From: an uncultured Bacilli bacterium
GTDB lineage: Bacteria; Bacillota_I; Bacilli_A; RF39; UBA660
Assembly (NCBI GenBank): GCA_947626035.1
Contig: CANQQR010000009.1
Span: 1-32,085 of the forward strand
Direction of reading: 5' to 3'
DNA: 32,085 nt
Shown here: piece by piece, positions 10,678 through 19,914 of the stretch
Position numbering within the stretch: position 1 is the first letter of the stretch
Layout of the letters: every line of letters begins with the position of its first letter
The notes under the pieces: model-generated
Databases searched by the model: none
Told to the model about the DNA's origin: nothing
What the model saw: the letters and a program-made list of their open reading frames with translations, nothing else
Position numbers and translations under genes: made by a program

Positions 10678-10754
10678 CAGACTTTTATTTTTTTTAGACA
10701 CTATCTTACATTTATGTGCAATATATATCTCATAACTTTTAAATGTTATAGTTA

Positions 10755-10789
10755 AGAAAAAAGAGCAAGAATTTTTATTATTCTTACTC
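10755..10789 (-). terminator. Terminator of the S1-type protease gene
   Basis: Minus strand GAGTAAGAA-N9-TTCTTGCTC followed by TTTTTTC. Confidence 0.7.
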
Positions 10790-10814
10790 AAATTATAATT
10801 TAATACGGTTTTAT

Positions 10815-12023
10815 TTATTCATACCTTGTATAATTAAACTCATTTAATATATTGATATTTTTAGTAAAAGTCATTGTGTAATTACTACTTGTTTTGTTGT
10901 TTGATACAATACCGATTAAGGTTGCTCCACCCTCTTTTTCAACTGGTAGAAATACAGGGCCTCCACTATCTCCGGCTAAAGAATATATATCTGTTTGTAC
11001 CATATCACTTAAAGTAACACTATCTATTTTTAGACTTGTGCTATTGCTTTGAATTGTTCCAGCTGTATAGCCAGTAGCTCCTCCTGCTTTTGCAACTGCT
11101 GTTCCCACTAAGAAAAGTGGACATATTTCTATAGTATTTAACTTTGTTATAGAACCAGATGCAAATGCTAAATCATTTGAAAGTGTATAAGAACCGTGCA
11201 TTTCAACAAAGGCTGCATCTACTGAACCAGCAACTTTTAATTTGTATGCATAACCGCCAGTAGCATTTAAATTGCCACTATTTACAAAGCAATGACCTGC
11301 AGTAAAATAACCCATTATATTATTAACTGTTGCTCCAAATCCAAATGAACAATTATTTGACATTCCACTTGTTCCAATACTTTGACCTGGTTTTAGTGCT
11401 GATGTAAATTCTCTTTCTTCAGTTTGTACAATTTTAATTAAATCAGTATTAATTAAATTTTGTCTTATATTATTATTTTTTGTTTCTGATATACTCTTTT
11501 TTACTTCTAATACTACTTGATTATTATGTATATCAATGTAATTACCTATTACTTCTTCTACTTTTGGTAAAATATTATCTGTTATATAATCATTTGTTTT
11601 TTCTAATTCTTCATAATTGTTGTTAACATATTCAATTTTTATAGTTGGGTCAAGATTAATAAGTTCGTTATAAATTTTGTATTCTTCACTTGCTGTATCT
11701 GGTATATTCTTTTCTACAATTTGTAAAACTAAATTATAAGAATCGTCACTTATGTACATTCCACCATAATAACTTGGGTAAGTACTATTGTAATATGACT
11801 TCATTTTATTGTTTAGTTTTTCTCCAATTGATACTTCATATGTGTTTCTTTTTAAATATTCTTCATAATCAACACCATATGCGTCTATTAATGCACTTGT
11901 CATTTCGTCTTTTTCCTTAACAGTTGTATATAATGATTGACTTGTTAATCCATATACTTTTGTTGGAATAGATATGATTGCTACTATTCCTAAGAAAAGC
12001 ATTTTTTTAAAATTCTTATTCAT
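10815..12023 (-). CDS. Secreted trypsin-fold (S1, streptogrisin-like) serine protease with N-terminal prodomain
   Basis: Signal peptide; FTAGHCF, SVDAAFVEM and SLAGDSGGPVF provide a His/Asp/Ser triad. Confidence 0.88.
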   Translation of the reverse strand: MNKNFKKMLFLGIVAIISIPTKVYGLTSQSLYTTVKEKDEMTSALIDAYGVDYEEYLKRNTYEVSIGEKLNNKMKSYYNSTYPSYYGGMYISDDSYNLVLQIVEKNIPDTASEEYKIYNELINLDPTIKIEYVNNNYEELEKTNDYITDNILPKVEEVIGNYIDIHNNQVVLEVKKSISETKNNNIRQNLINTDLIKIVQTEEREFTSALKPGQSIGTSGMSNNCSFGFGATVNNIMGYFTAGHCFVNSGNLNATGGYAYKLKVAGSVDAAFVEMHGSYTLSNDLAFASGSITKLNTIEICPLFLVGTAVAKAGGATGYTAGTIQSNSTSLKIDSVTLSDMVQTDIYSLAGDSGGPVFLPVEKEGGATLIGIVSNNKTSSNYTMTFTKNINILNEFNYTRYE

Positions 12024-12373
12024 TTTATTTTCCTCTCTTTCCTTTAGAATTTTTTAATACTACTTATTAATTATTTGTTTTATCACCTTTCCTCTCCTAT
12101 GAATAGGCCAGTTAATTCTAATTAGTTATTAAATGACCTTTAATATAATTAAGATAGTATTATATATTTATATTAGCGTTTTACTTATCGTATACTATCG
12201 CCCTTACATATTAATTTTTATATATTTTACATCATTTTCCTCTAAAAGTAAAGAGTTAATTAATAATATGCATATTTGCATATTTGACATGCTATAAAAT
12301 TGGCGTTTAAATATTTTAATAAAATATAACTTTACACTTTTTTAAAAAAGTACGTACATTTTTAAAATATTAA

Positions 12374-12416
12374 AAAATCTCTCAATGCAGTATGAACGCT
12401 GTATTTGGGAGATTTT
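12374..12416 (-). terminator. Terminator after permease-like gene
   Basis: AAAATCTC...GAGATTTT stem (12374-12381/12409-12416) with inner CAA..CAG/CTG..TTG pairing. Confidence 0.7.
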
Positions 12417-12477
12417 ATCTTTTAATAATTATTGTATGTTAGATTTTTATACATTAATTTTAAAAGTGTGAGTTAAT

Positions 12478-13881
12478 TTATAATTTGTATAATTTGTATT
12501 TTTTCGCTTTTTTTAATAGTCCTATGTTTTTAAATAAAAGTATTAGCGCTAGTATTATAGTAATTATTACTAAGATGTTTCTTAGTGTTATTATTATTTT
12601 ATTTTCATTATTTAATTCTTCTTTTAAATTAGTATAATTTTTAGTTTCTATTATGTAATTTTTATTTTTTAATAGTGTTTTTATTTCTTGTTTGTTTTTG
12701 ATATTTATTAATAGTTCTTTTGTTTCAATTTTGTTTGCATATTGTTTTATTAGTTTTTCATTTACATATATTTCTGGACTAGTAAAGTATTTGTCTTCGT
12801 CTAGGTTTGTTAATATAATACCTTTTATTGTTACTTCTTTGTTAGATAATTCTTTTATTTTGTCAGTTTTAAGTGTGGCTTTAGTGTTTAATATGTTATT
12901 TTCTTTTAGAAAGTCTATTATAAAGTCATTTAGTTTAGTGTTTTCTTTTATGTTGTTCCAGCTTTCTAATAGTTTACCTTTAGTTAGTATGTTTATGAAG
13001 TTTAAGTCAACTACTATTTCGTTATTTTGTAAGTCTATTGAAGTTTTGTATGTTAGTCCATCATATATGTCTATATTATTAAAGGTAGTTATGTACCCAA
13101 GTTTTACATTATAATCATTGTTTTGGTAGTTTAGTGTGTTTGTGTAAACTTTGTTGTCTAGGATGTTAAAGCCAAAGTTATTAAAGAAATTATTATTTAT
13201 TACTACTTCATTTATTTTGTTTTTATAGTTGTTTTCAAATTCTTTATATAGATTATCATTAGTTTTTGTTTTTAATTCTTCGTATTTACTTAGGTCTTCG
13301 TCAATTATTCCTGTTATTATTATGAAGTTATTTCCATATTTAATTTGCTTTTGTGATGTGATTAGTTCTTCATATGAAGTGGGTTTGTATGTGTCTGAGT
13401 TGTTTAAGTTTTCGTTATTGTTAATTATTGTTCCATTTTCTATTATATAATCTGCTAGAATTTTATGTATTAGTACTTCATTAGGTTTTGTTGGTATGTT
13501 TCCTATTATGTTAATGTTTTTATATTCTTCGCTTGTTAGTTCTTTAAATTTTAGTGTTCTATCACTAAGTAAACTATAGTAAGCAGAGTTATTTTTGTCA
13601 GTGTTAACTGTAATTTTGTAGTTTGAGTCATTTAATTTGTATATTTCTTTATATTCAACACCTATTTCTTTTAGTTCACTATCAGTAAAAGCATCATTAT
13701 TTTTCTTTTTTAGTGTTATTGAGTAGTCGTTATTTTTTATAAGTGTTTTAAATATTGAGTTTTGATTATTCAATTTTAAAAATTCCATAAAAATTATAGA
13801 TATTAAACTAACTGATATTAATATTATTAAAATTTTATTTTTGTTCATAAATAGCACCTTCTTTTGATTTAATTTTAACAT
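12478..13881 (-). CDS. MacB/FtsX-like permease extracellular-domain protein, apparently truncated
   Basis: One N-terminal TM, long extracellular region, one C-terminal TM (NILVIITIILALILLF) then stop; no adjacent ABC ATPase. Confidence 0.55.
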   Translation of the reverse strand: MLKLNQKKVLFMNKNKILIILISVSLISIIFMEFLKLNNQNSIFKTLIKNNDYSITLKKKNNDAFTDSELKEIGVEYKEIYKLNDSNYKITVNTDKNNSAYYSLLSDRTLKFKELTSEEYKNINIIGNIPTKPNEVLIHKILADYIIENGTIINNNENLNNSDTYKPTSYEELITSQKQIKYGNNFIIITGIIDEDLSKYEELKTKTNDNLYKEFENNYKNKINEVVINNNFFNNFGFNILDNKVYTNTLNYQNNDYNVKLGYITTFNNIDIYDGLTYKTSIDLQNNEIVVDLNFINILTKGKLLESWNNIKENTKLNDFIIDFLKENNILNTKATLKTDKIKELSNKEVTIKGIILTNLDEDKYFTSPEIYVNEKLIKQYANKIETKELLINIKNKQEIKTLLKNKNYIIETKNYTNLKEELNNENKIIITLRNILVIITIILALILLFKNIGLLKKAKKYKLYKL

Positions 13882-14027
13882 AGAATAAAATTAAAATAAA
13901 TTATCTAATAACATTTTTTAGTTATTTGACAATTTATTTCTCCTTATATTATTTCTTTTAAATAAGTTTGTTTATTTTGTGTCACAACAATAACACAAAA
14001 ATATTTGAAGTAACTTATAAAGCAAAA

Positions 14028-14048
14028 GAAAAAAAGCACCTAAGTGCT
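14028..14048 (-). terminator. Terminator of lipoprotein gene
   Basis: Minus strand AGCAC-TTAG-GTGCT followed by TTTTTTTC. Confidence 0.8.
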
Positions 14049-14049
14049 C

Positions 14050-16527
14050 TTATTCTTCTACAGTTATTTCATCAGGTATTTTAGTTTCTTCTGCATCTAT
14101 AACTATTTCAGTTCTTTCTGTGTCTTCTTTTGTTTCTCCACTTTTAGAAGTTGATGGCACAGTTACTTCTGTTTCATTAGTAGTTGGAACTTCAGTTATA
14201 GGTTCACTTGTTGGAACAGAACTTAAACTTATATTTTTAGTAACTGTAGCTTTTATTGTTACTTTGATTTCTTTACCTGTGTCTTTATCAGTAAATCTTA
14301 GAACAAGGTCTCCACTTTCAAAGTACTCAGTTGTTAACCATACTATGAATGCAGTGTCAGAACCACCTAATTCTTTTGCTTTAGCGAAGTCTGCTTCTGT
14401 TAATTCATAGTTAGTTTTACCACTTGTTTGGTCTAATTTACCACAAGCAATACCTAAGTCTAGCATTAATGCAAACCAGTGTCCATCTTCACTAGTACTC
14501 TTTCCACTTTCCCAATTAGTCATGGCTTTTTCGTTTAAGCTTAGACCAATAGTATAGTTTTCAGTTTTGTAGTCTCTTGTTAATGGACTAGTGATTTCTA
14601 CTGCTTTTTGGTTATCAGCAATAGCTTGTGCATGCTCGTCACCAGCAAATGTGTCAGTAGTTACTTCTGGAAGTTCTGCTTTAGTAAGACCATTAAATTT
14701 AACGCTTACTGTTACTTCTTTACCAGTTACTTTATCAGTGAATGTAATTGTGAAACCTTGTTCTGCATCGTTATCGCTTAACCAAATGATTAATTGCTCG
14801 CCATTATTTTCCCAACTTAGCAATGAATATGTCCTATCAACATCTTCTATTTTGTATATACTTTCGTCTGTTGTTATATCAGAAATTGGTATATTTAGGT
14901 CTACCATTAATCCAAACCATTTTGCTGTTTGACCATTTGCTTCCCAAGACTTCATAAGACTTGTTTCATTAACATTAACATTTACTACTGTTTTTGCTTC
15001 GTCTTCGTATGTTTTTTCTACGGTAAATGCACTTTGGTTAAATTCGATTTCAGCTTTATGTGGTTCAGTCTCTGGTTTTATAGCTTTAGGAACTGCAGCA
15101 GTAACACTATTTATTTGCATTTCTGCTGGGATGTATTTAACAGTTAATGTTATTTCACGTCCTTTATTTGTGTGGAATTTATATTCTTTTGTACTTTCCT
15201 TAGTGTCTCCTTTTAGCCATAGCATTAGTTCATTAGCACTTTCTGCACCAAATTTACCTAAATCTGTTCTGTCTTCGTCATTGATTACATAATCAGTATC
15301 AGATATTATTTCGCTTGCTGGTACACCTAGGTCAACTAGTAAACCATACCACTTAGCACTTTCGCCTGACTTATTTGTATAGTTTTCAAGTCTACTTGTT
15401 TCTCTTACTTCAATGTACTTGTTATCATCTTCGTCAGTTTCTATAGTTGTTTCAAATTTTCCTTGATTATTTTTAACTGCTTCTACATCAGTAGTAGTAT
15501 CAGTAAAGTCATCAGGTATTTCTGCTGGCGTAGCGCTTTCAAGTACTAATGGTTTACCACTATAGTATGCATAAAATTCTAGATTACTTGTTATTCCATT
15601 TTCGTAGTAGAAGTCTATATATGTATCTTTTTCTGCTACTGCATTTTTATTATACCAATAGTAGAACTCATAATCTTCTGTACCATATTCTTCTTCGAAA
15701 TCAGGAATTGCATTTTGATAATCATTTAATGTAGAATTTTCTATTACTTCAAATGTTGTAAGTAATTGACAAGTTGAATCTACGCATTCTCCATAGAATG
15801 AAACAGTGTATGTATATGGGTCTCTCCATCCAGCTACAAGATTTATGTTATTATATACAGGTGTATTAAAGTCATATATCTTACCATTTAAGTACCAACC
15901 TGTGAAGATTTTTCCGTCACGTGTTGGTGCACTAGGTGCGACTACTTTGTAACCCTCATAAACAGTTTTAGCGTTTACATTTGTTCCACCATTACTGTCA
16001 AAAGTTACAGTATATGTACTTAATTCTTCCCATACAGCTTCTAATGTTATATCCCCTGTTACTGGAGTGTTAAAGTCATAAGGCTTACCGTTAAGTCTCC
16101 ATTCTACGAACTTGTAACCATATCTTGTTGGAGTCTCTGGCATTTCAAGAGTTTCCCCAGATATAATACTTATAGTTTTTATGTTACCATTTTTGTCGTC
16201 TAGTGTTACTGTGAAACTGTCGCTTTCAGATTCTCCTATACCACTCCATTTAGCTTCTAGAGTGATATCTTCTTTGATTTTAGTATTAAAATCAAATTCC
16301 TCATCGTCGTCTAAATCAAGATACCATCCTTCAAATGTATACCCTGTTTTAGTTGGATCTTCTGGTCTTTTAGCTCTTGAGCCCTCTTCTACAGTTTGGC
16401 TTTTTACACGAGTTCCACCATTACTATCAAAGTCAACTGTATATTCGTTTACAGTTTTACTACAACTACATGCAGTAAGTAAAAGAGCGGACACTAAAAC
16501 TAATAAACCAGCTTTTAGTTTCCTCAT
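14050..16527 (-). CDS. Surface lipoprotein with InlB-type (Listeria-Bacteroides) repeats and three copies of an unrecognised domain
   Basis: Lipobox LLLTAC; repeats such as YTVDFDSNGGTRVKSQTVEEG...PTKTGYTFEGWYLD; three W(F/Y)(G/A)L(M/L)(V/L)DL units. Confidence 0.9.
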   Translation of the reverse strand: MRKLKAGLLVLVSALLLTACSCSKTVNEYTVDFDSNGGTRVKSQTVEEGSRAKRPEDPTKTGYTFEGWYLDLDDDEEFDFNTKIKEDITLEAKWSGIGESESDSFTVTLDDKNGNIKTISIISGETLEMPETPTRYGYKFVEWRLNGKPYDFNTPVTGDITLEAVWEELSTYTVTFDSNGGTNVNAKTVYEGYKVVAPSAPTRDGKIFTGWYLNGKIYDFNTPVYNNINLVAGWRDPYTYTVSFYGECVDSTCQLLTTFEVIENSTLNDYQNAIPDFEEEYGTEDYEFYYWYNKNAVAEKDTYIDFYYENGITSNLEFYAYYSGKPLVLESATPAEIPDDFTDTTTDVEAVKNNQGKFETTIETDEDDNKYIEVRETSRLENYTNKSGESAKWYGLLVDLGVPASEIISDTDYVINDEDRTDLGKFGAESANELMLWLKGDTKESTKEYKFHTNKGREITLTVKYIPAEMQINSVTAAVPKAIKPETEPHKAEIEFNQSAFTVEKTYEDEAKTVVNVNVNETSLMKSWEANGQTAKWFGLMVDLNIPISDITTDESIYKIEDVDRTYSLLSWENNGEQLIIWLSDNDAEQGFTITFTDKVTGKEVTVSVKFNGLTKAELPEVTTDTFAGDEHAQAIADNQKAVEITSPLTRDYKTENYTIGLSLNEKAMTNWESGKSTSEDGHWFALMLDLGIACGKLDQTSGKTNYELTEADFAKAKELGGSDTAFIVWLTTEYFESGDLVLRFTDKDTGKEIKVTIKATVTKNISLSSVPTSEPITEVPTTNETEVTVPSTSKSGETKEDTERTEIVIDAEETKIPDEITVEE

Positions 16528-16713
16528 ACTCTCTCCTTTCTTTTTATGTCCTTATGCTAGATAAGAAAAAATACCATATTAATACAAAAAAGTTCAAAGG
16601 CTATAAAATTCTTTTTCGTAAAAATTCTGGTATCACCCCCATCATAACTTCAGGTACATCTAAATTAAATTTTAGCATTTTAATATTATAAGGTCAAATA
16701 TATTTACATTATT

Positions 16714-17466
16714 TTACATATAAAATTTAAAATAGTCTTGCTCATATATTTTAAGTCCATTTTTTATTATATAGAAGTTTTTGTTTCTTTTTGTTTGTTT
16801 TATGTTTTTTATTGTGTTTTTCTTTTTAAATGTTATTTTTTTGAGTTTTCTTTCTAGTAGTAGTTTTGGTAAGCGGTATTTATGGATTAGTGTTTCTTCT
16901 ATTATTTTTGTTATTAGGAAAAGAATTATTAATATTATTATTAGTTTGTAGTCAAATAGTAGTATTATAGGTACACATATTATGCTTATTATTATGGTTA
17001 TTTTGTGGCTTAGGCAGTAAGGAAGTATTAAATCTAGTACGTTATTTAGTAGTCTTCCTCCATCTAGTGGTAGTATTGGAAGTAAGTTAAATTTTAGTAA
17101 TAAATTGTTTATTAGTTTTATGTTTTCATATGTTAGTTGGTTTACTATTCCGTTTTTGTGTAAATAAGTTATTAGTGCGAAAAATAGGATTTGGAATATT
17201 GGACCCATTATTATTAAGAGAATTTCTTTTTTTATGCTTAGGTTTAGGCTTTCGTCTAGGATGGTTACCCCTCCAAACATGAATATTCTTATTTCTTTTA
17301 CGTTTAGGTTTAGTAAGAGTCCAGTTAAGAAGTGGCCTAGTTCATGCACGAGTATTAGTAAGATGCTTAAAAAGACTATTTCAAAATAACCTGCTAATAG
17401 AGATAGTAATATTATTAGGTATGTAGTTATGTCTATTTTTATTTTATTTAATATATGTGTTATAGT
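16714..17466 (-). CDS. spoIVFB: SpoIVFB-like M50 intramembrane metalloprotease
   Basis: LILVHELGHFL HExxH motif, NLLPILPLDGGRLL; in-frame hydrophobic N-terminus upstream of the called GTG (open back to TAG at 17467-17469); next to spoIVFA-like gene. Exact start unknown. Confidence 0.82.
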   Translation of the reverse strand, partial: TITHILNKIKIDITTYLIILLSLLAGYFEIVFLSILLILVHELGHFLTGLLLNLNVKEIRIFMFGGVTILDESLNLSIKKEILLIIMGPIFQILFFALITYLHKNGIVNQLTYENIKLINNLLLKFNLLPILPLDGGRLLNNVLDLILPYCLSHKITIIISIICVPIILLFDYKLIIILIILFLITKIIEETLIHKYRLPKLLLERKLKKITFKKKNTIKNIKQTKRNKNFYIIKNGLKIYEQDYFKFYM

Positions 17467-18040
17467 CTAGCACTTCTTTCTCACTTTCAAATTTTAGGTA
17501 TAGTGTTTTATTTGCTACACCTATTATTGTTCCTTTTTCTATGTAGTCATATATTTTTATGTCTTTTGCTTCTACATTACCATATGTTACGTTTATTCCA
17601 TTACTTTGTTGTACGATTACAGTCATTCCATATTCTTCTTTGTTTCCTATAAAAACTACTAAGCCACTTTCTAGCATTTTTACGTTATAGTTTTCACTTA
17701 CTGAAAGTTTTGCTCCACCGTTATAGTCTTCTACATTGTAGTACTCAAGGTTTTCGTTTTCCCAGACTGGTTTTGCAGTTTCTTTTTTAGTTATGTTTAG
17801 CAAGTATTTTTTATAAAGATTATTAACTTTAGAGAAGTTATAGTTTGTTTCAAATAGGTTTTTGTTTAATTCTTTTTTGAATTTTGGACTTATGTTATTT
17901 ATTATTAGTATTAATAGTACTAAGGTAGTTGTTAGTAGTGTTCTTTTTATTATTGATTCTCTATATGATTTTTTGTTTTCTTTTGTTTCGTTTTTTATTC
18001 CTTTATCTTTTAAATAGTCTTCTAAAGTCATTTTAGTCAC
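17444..18040 (-). CDS. spoIVFA: SpoIVFA-like membrane protein with degenerate LytM/M23 domain
   Basis: TM near residues 30-50, C-terminal GMTVIVQQSNGINVTYGNVEAKDIKIYDYIEKGTIIG; adjacent to the M50 gene. Confidence 0.75.
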   Translation of the reverse strand: MTKMTLEDYLKDKGIKNETKENKKSYRESIIKRTLLTTTLVLLILIINNISPKFKKELNKNLFETNYNFSKVNNLYKKYLLNITKKETAKPVWENENLEYYNVEDYNGGAKLSVSENYNVKMLESGLVVFIGNKEEYGMTVIVQQSNGINVTYGNVEAKDIKIYDYIEKGTIIGVANKTLYLKFESEKEVLDYNTYIK

Positions 18041-18109
18041 CTATGATATTTTATGTTTTTTAATTATTTTTATGTTTATTTTGGTTTGTAAATGTTTTAT
18101 AATGGGTAT

Positions 18110-18457
18110 ATGAAAAAAGTTAGTGAAAGTTTAGTTATTGAGAAAAAAAGTAAATTTTATGGGTTTAGGTATGATATTGATAGTTTAGAAGAGGTTTCTT
18201 TTATTTTAGATAGTTTAAGAAAGGAACATAAAAAAGCAAAGCATATTTGTTATGCTTTTAGGTTTCAAAATGTGGAAAGGAAGTATGAAGATAAGGAGCC
18301 TAGTAATAGCGCTGGGTTACCTATTTTGGAGGTAATTAACCATAATAATTTAGATAATACTCTTATTGTTGTTGTTAGGTATTTTGGTGGTACTTTGTTA
18401 GGGCGAGGGTTACTTACTAGGACTTATAGTAAGGCTGCAAGGTTACTTGTTAATTAA
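18110..18457 (+). CDS. YigZ/IMPACT family protein (N-terminal domain only)
   Basis: KSKFYGF, KAKHICYAFR, EPSNSAGLPIL, VVVRYFGGTLLGRGLLTRTYSKAA; likely start MKKVSES. Confidence 0.92.
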   Translation: MKKVSESLVIEKKSKFYGFRYDIDSLEEVSFILDSLRKEHKKAKHICYAFRFQNVERKYEDKEPSNSAGLPILEVINHNNLDNTLIVVVRYFGGTLLGRGLLTRTYSKAARLLVN

Positions 18458-18507
18458 AGTTTTTAAGAAAATTGTGTACTTTTTAGGAAAAAAGTATATA
18501 ATATATT

Positions 18508-18562
18508 AAGAAAAGCACTGATTATTAAGGGATTTAGTAATCGTTAACAATGTGCTTTTCTT
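18508..18562. terminator. Bidirectional terminator hairpin between yigZ-like gene and spoIIP cluster
   Basis: AAGAAAAGCAC...GTGCTTTTCTT with inner GATTA/TAATC, U-rich flanks. Confidence 0.75.
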
Positions 18563-18563
18563 T

Positions 18564-18893
18564 TTAGTTTGTAAATAACTTACTTAATACTTTTATAAAT
18601 CCACCTAGTCCTTTTGTGACTAGTTTTTCTGTATATTCTCCTGTTTTTAGGCCTAGCTTACTTACGTTGTTACTGTAGTCTTTGTATTTTGTTTCTAGGT
18701 AGTCACTTGCAGTTATGTCTTTTCCTTCTTTTACATCGTTTTCAAATTTTTTCATTGATTTTTCTGTTAGTATCATTTTGTTATATTCTCTATAGTCATA
18801 GTAGCCTCCTTTAAAAAGCGCGTATATTCCTATGTATATTACAAATAGTATTATTACTACTACTTGTACTGGATTTTTCTTTTTCTTTTTCAT
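18564..18893 (-). CDS. Small uncharacterised single-TM protein coupled to spoIIP
   Basis: 109 aa, N-terminal TM; start overlaps spoIIP stop (ATGA). Confidence 0.8.
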   Translation of the reverse strand: MKKKKKNPVQVVVIILFVIYIGIYALFKGGYYDYREYNKMILTEKSMKKFENDVKEGKDITASDYLETKYKDYSNNVSKLGLKTGEYTEKLVTKGLGGFIKVLSKLFTN

Positions 18894-19876
18894 TCTTCAC
18901 CCCTGATTAGTTCTTCTAAGCATATTGCTAGAGCTTCCATGGTGTTATTTACTTCTTCTATTTTGTTATATTCACCGCCTACTTCTATTAGTACGGTTTT
19001 TCCGTCTAAATCTGGGTTATATATTCCGTATATGGGTTCTTCGTCACTTCTTAATATTCCACGGCTTAGGCCACTGTAGTTTTTTTCTATTATTTCGTTT
19101 AGTTTTTCAGCAAATCCTACGTTGTTTTCAGCTTTTGTGTGACCCATTCCAGTTACTAAGAGTACTCTAGCGTAGGGTTTTTCGTTTATTTCTTTGTATG
19201 TTACGTCTAAAGGAGCTGCATCTCTATGGATGTCTATTAGGTATTTTATAGTTGGGTTTTGTTTTTGGGCTTCACGTGCGAAATATTCTGTTGCGTGGTA
19301 TGAGTCGTTATAGTTCATTCCATTATTGTTTAGATATTCTTTTACGTTATTTGTTTCTACTATTGTGTTAATGCCTAGGTTGTTTAGGTTTTCTCTTAGT
19401 ATGTAGGACGCGATTAGTACGTTTGGTTTTACAGAGTAGTCGTATACTGCTTCACTATTATATTCTTCTAGTTGGTGGGTGTTATATAAATATACTATTG
19501 GGCTTGTTACTTTAGTGGGTTCAGGGTCTATTACATATTCACTTTTGGATTCGTTATAGTCATAGTTATCTCTTTTTATGTTTGAAAATACGCTTAGGTT
19601 GTTTTTTTCTACTATTTTGTTTAGTCCGTTATATATTATGTATTTTGGACTTGTGACGTTTTCTTTTAGTAAGTTTTTTATGAATACGCTGCTGTTTGAT
19701 ATTTCTCCCATCATGCTTCCTAGTAGTAAGTTTTTTGTTGTGTCTTTGTCTTTTGTTAATAAAATTAATGTAGATAAAAAGGAAAGAGAAAAAAGTAATA
19801 TGTATATTATTTTGTTAGTGTTTACTTGTTTTTTCTTTCCAATAAATCTTTTCTTCATATAATTCACCTCTTTCAA
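18890..19876 (-). CDS. spoIIP: Stage II sporulation protein P (amidase/endopeptidase)
   Basis: VYLYNTHQLEEYNSE, DIHRDAAP, VLLVTGMGHTKAENN, GILRSDEEPIYGIYNPDLDGKTVLIEVGG. Confidence 0.9.
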   Translation of the reverse strand: MKEVNYMKKRFIGKKKQVNTNKIIYILLFSLSFLSTLILLTKDKDTTKNLLLGSMMGEISNSSVFIKNLLKENVTSPKYIIYNGLNKIVEKNNLSVFSNIKRDNYDYNESKSEYVIDPEPTKVTSPIVYLYNTHQLEEYNSEAVYDYSVKPNVLIASYILRENLNNLGINTIVETNNVKEYLNNNGMNYNDSYHATEYFAREAQKQNPTIKYLIDIHRDAAPLDVTYKEINEKPYARVLLVTGMGHTKAENNVGFAEKLNEIIEKNYSGLSRGILRSDEEPIYGIYNPDLDGKTVLIEVGGEYNKIEEVNNTMEALAICLEELIRGEE

Positions 19877-19914
19877 ATAAATTATATATTAAAGATTATG
19901 AATTATTTGTCGAA

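Noticed and set aside
12240-12340. Repeated TGCATAT/TTGCATA and a GTACGTAC palindrome as a mobile element end or CRISPR
   Set aside because: Very short, AT-rich, no regular repeat-spacer structure and no transposase or cas gene.
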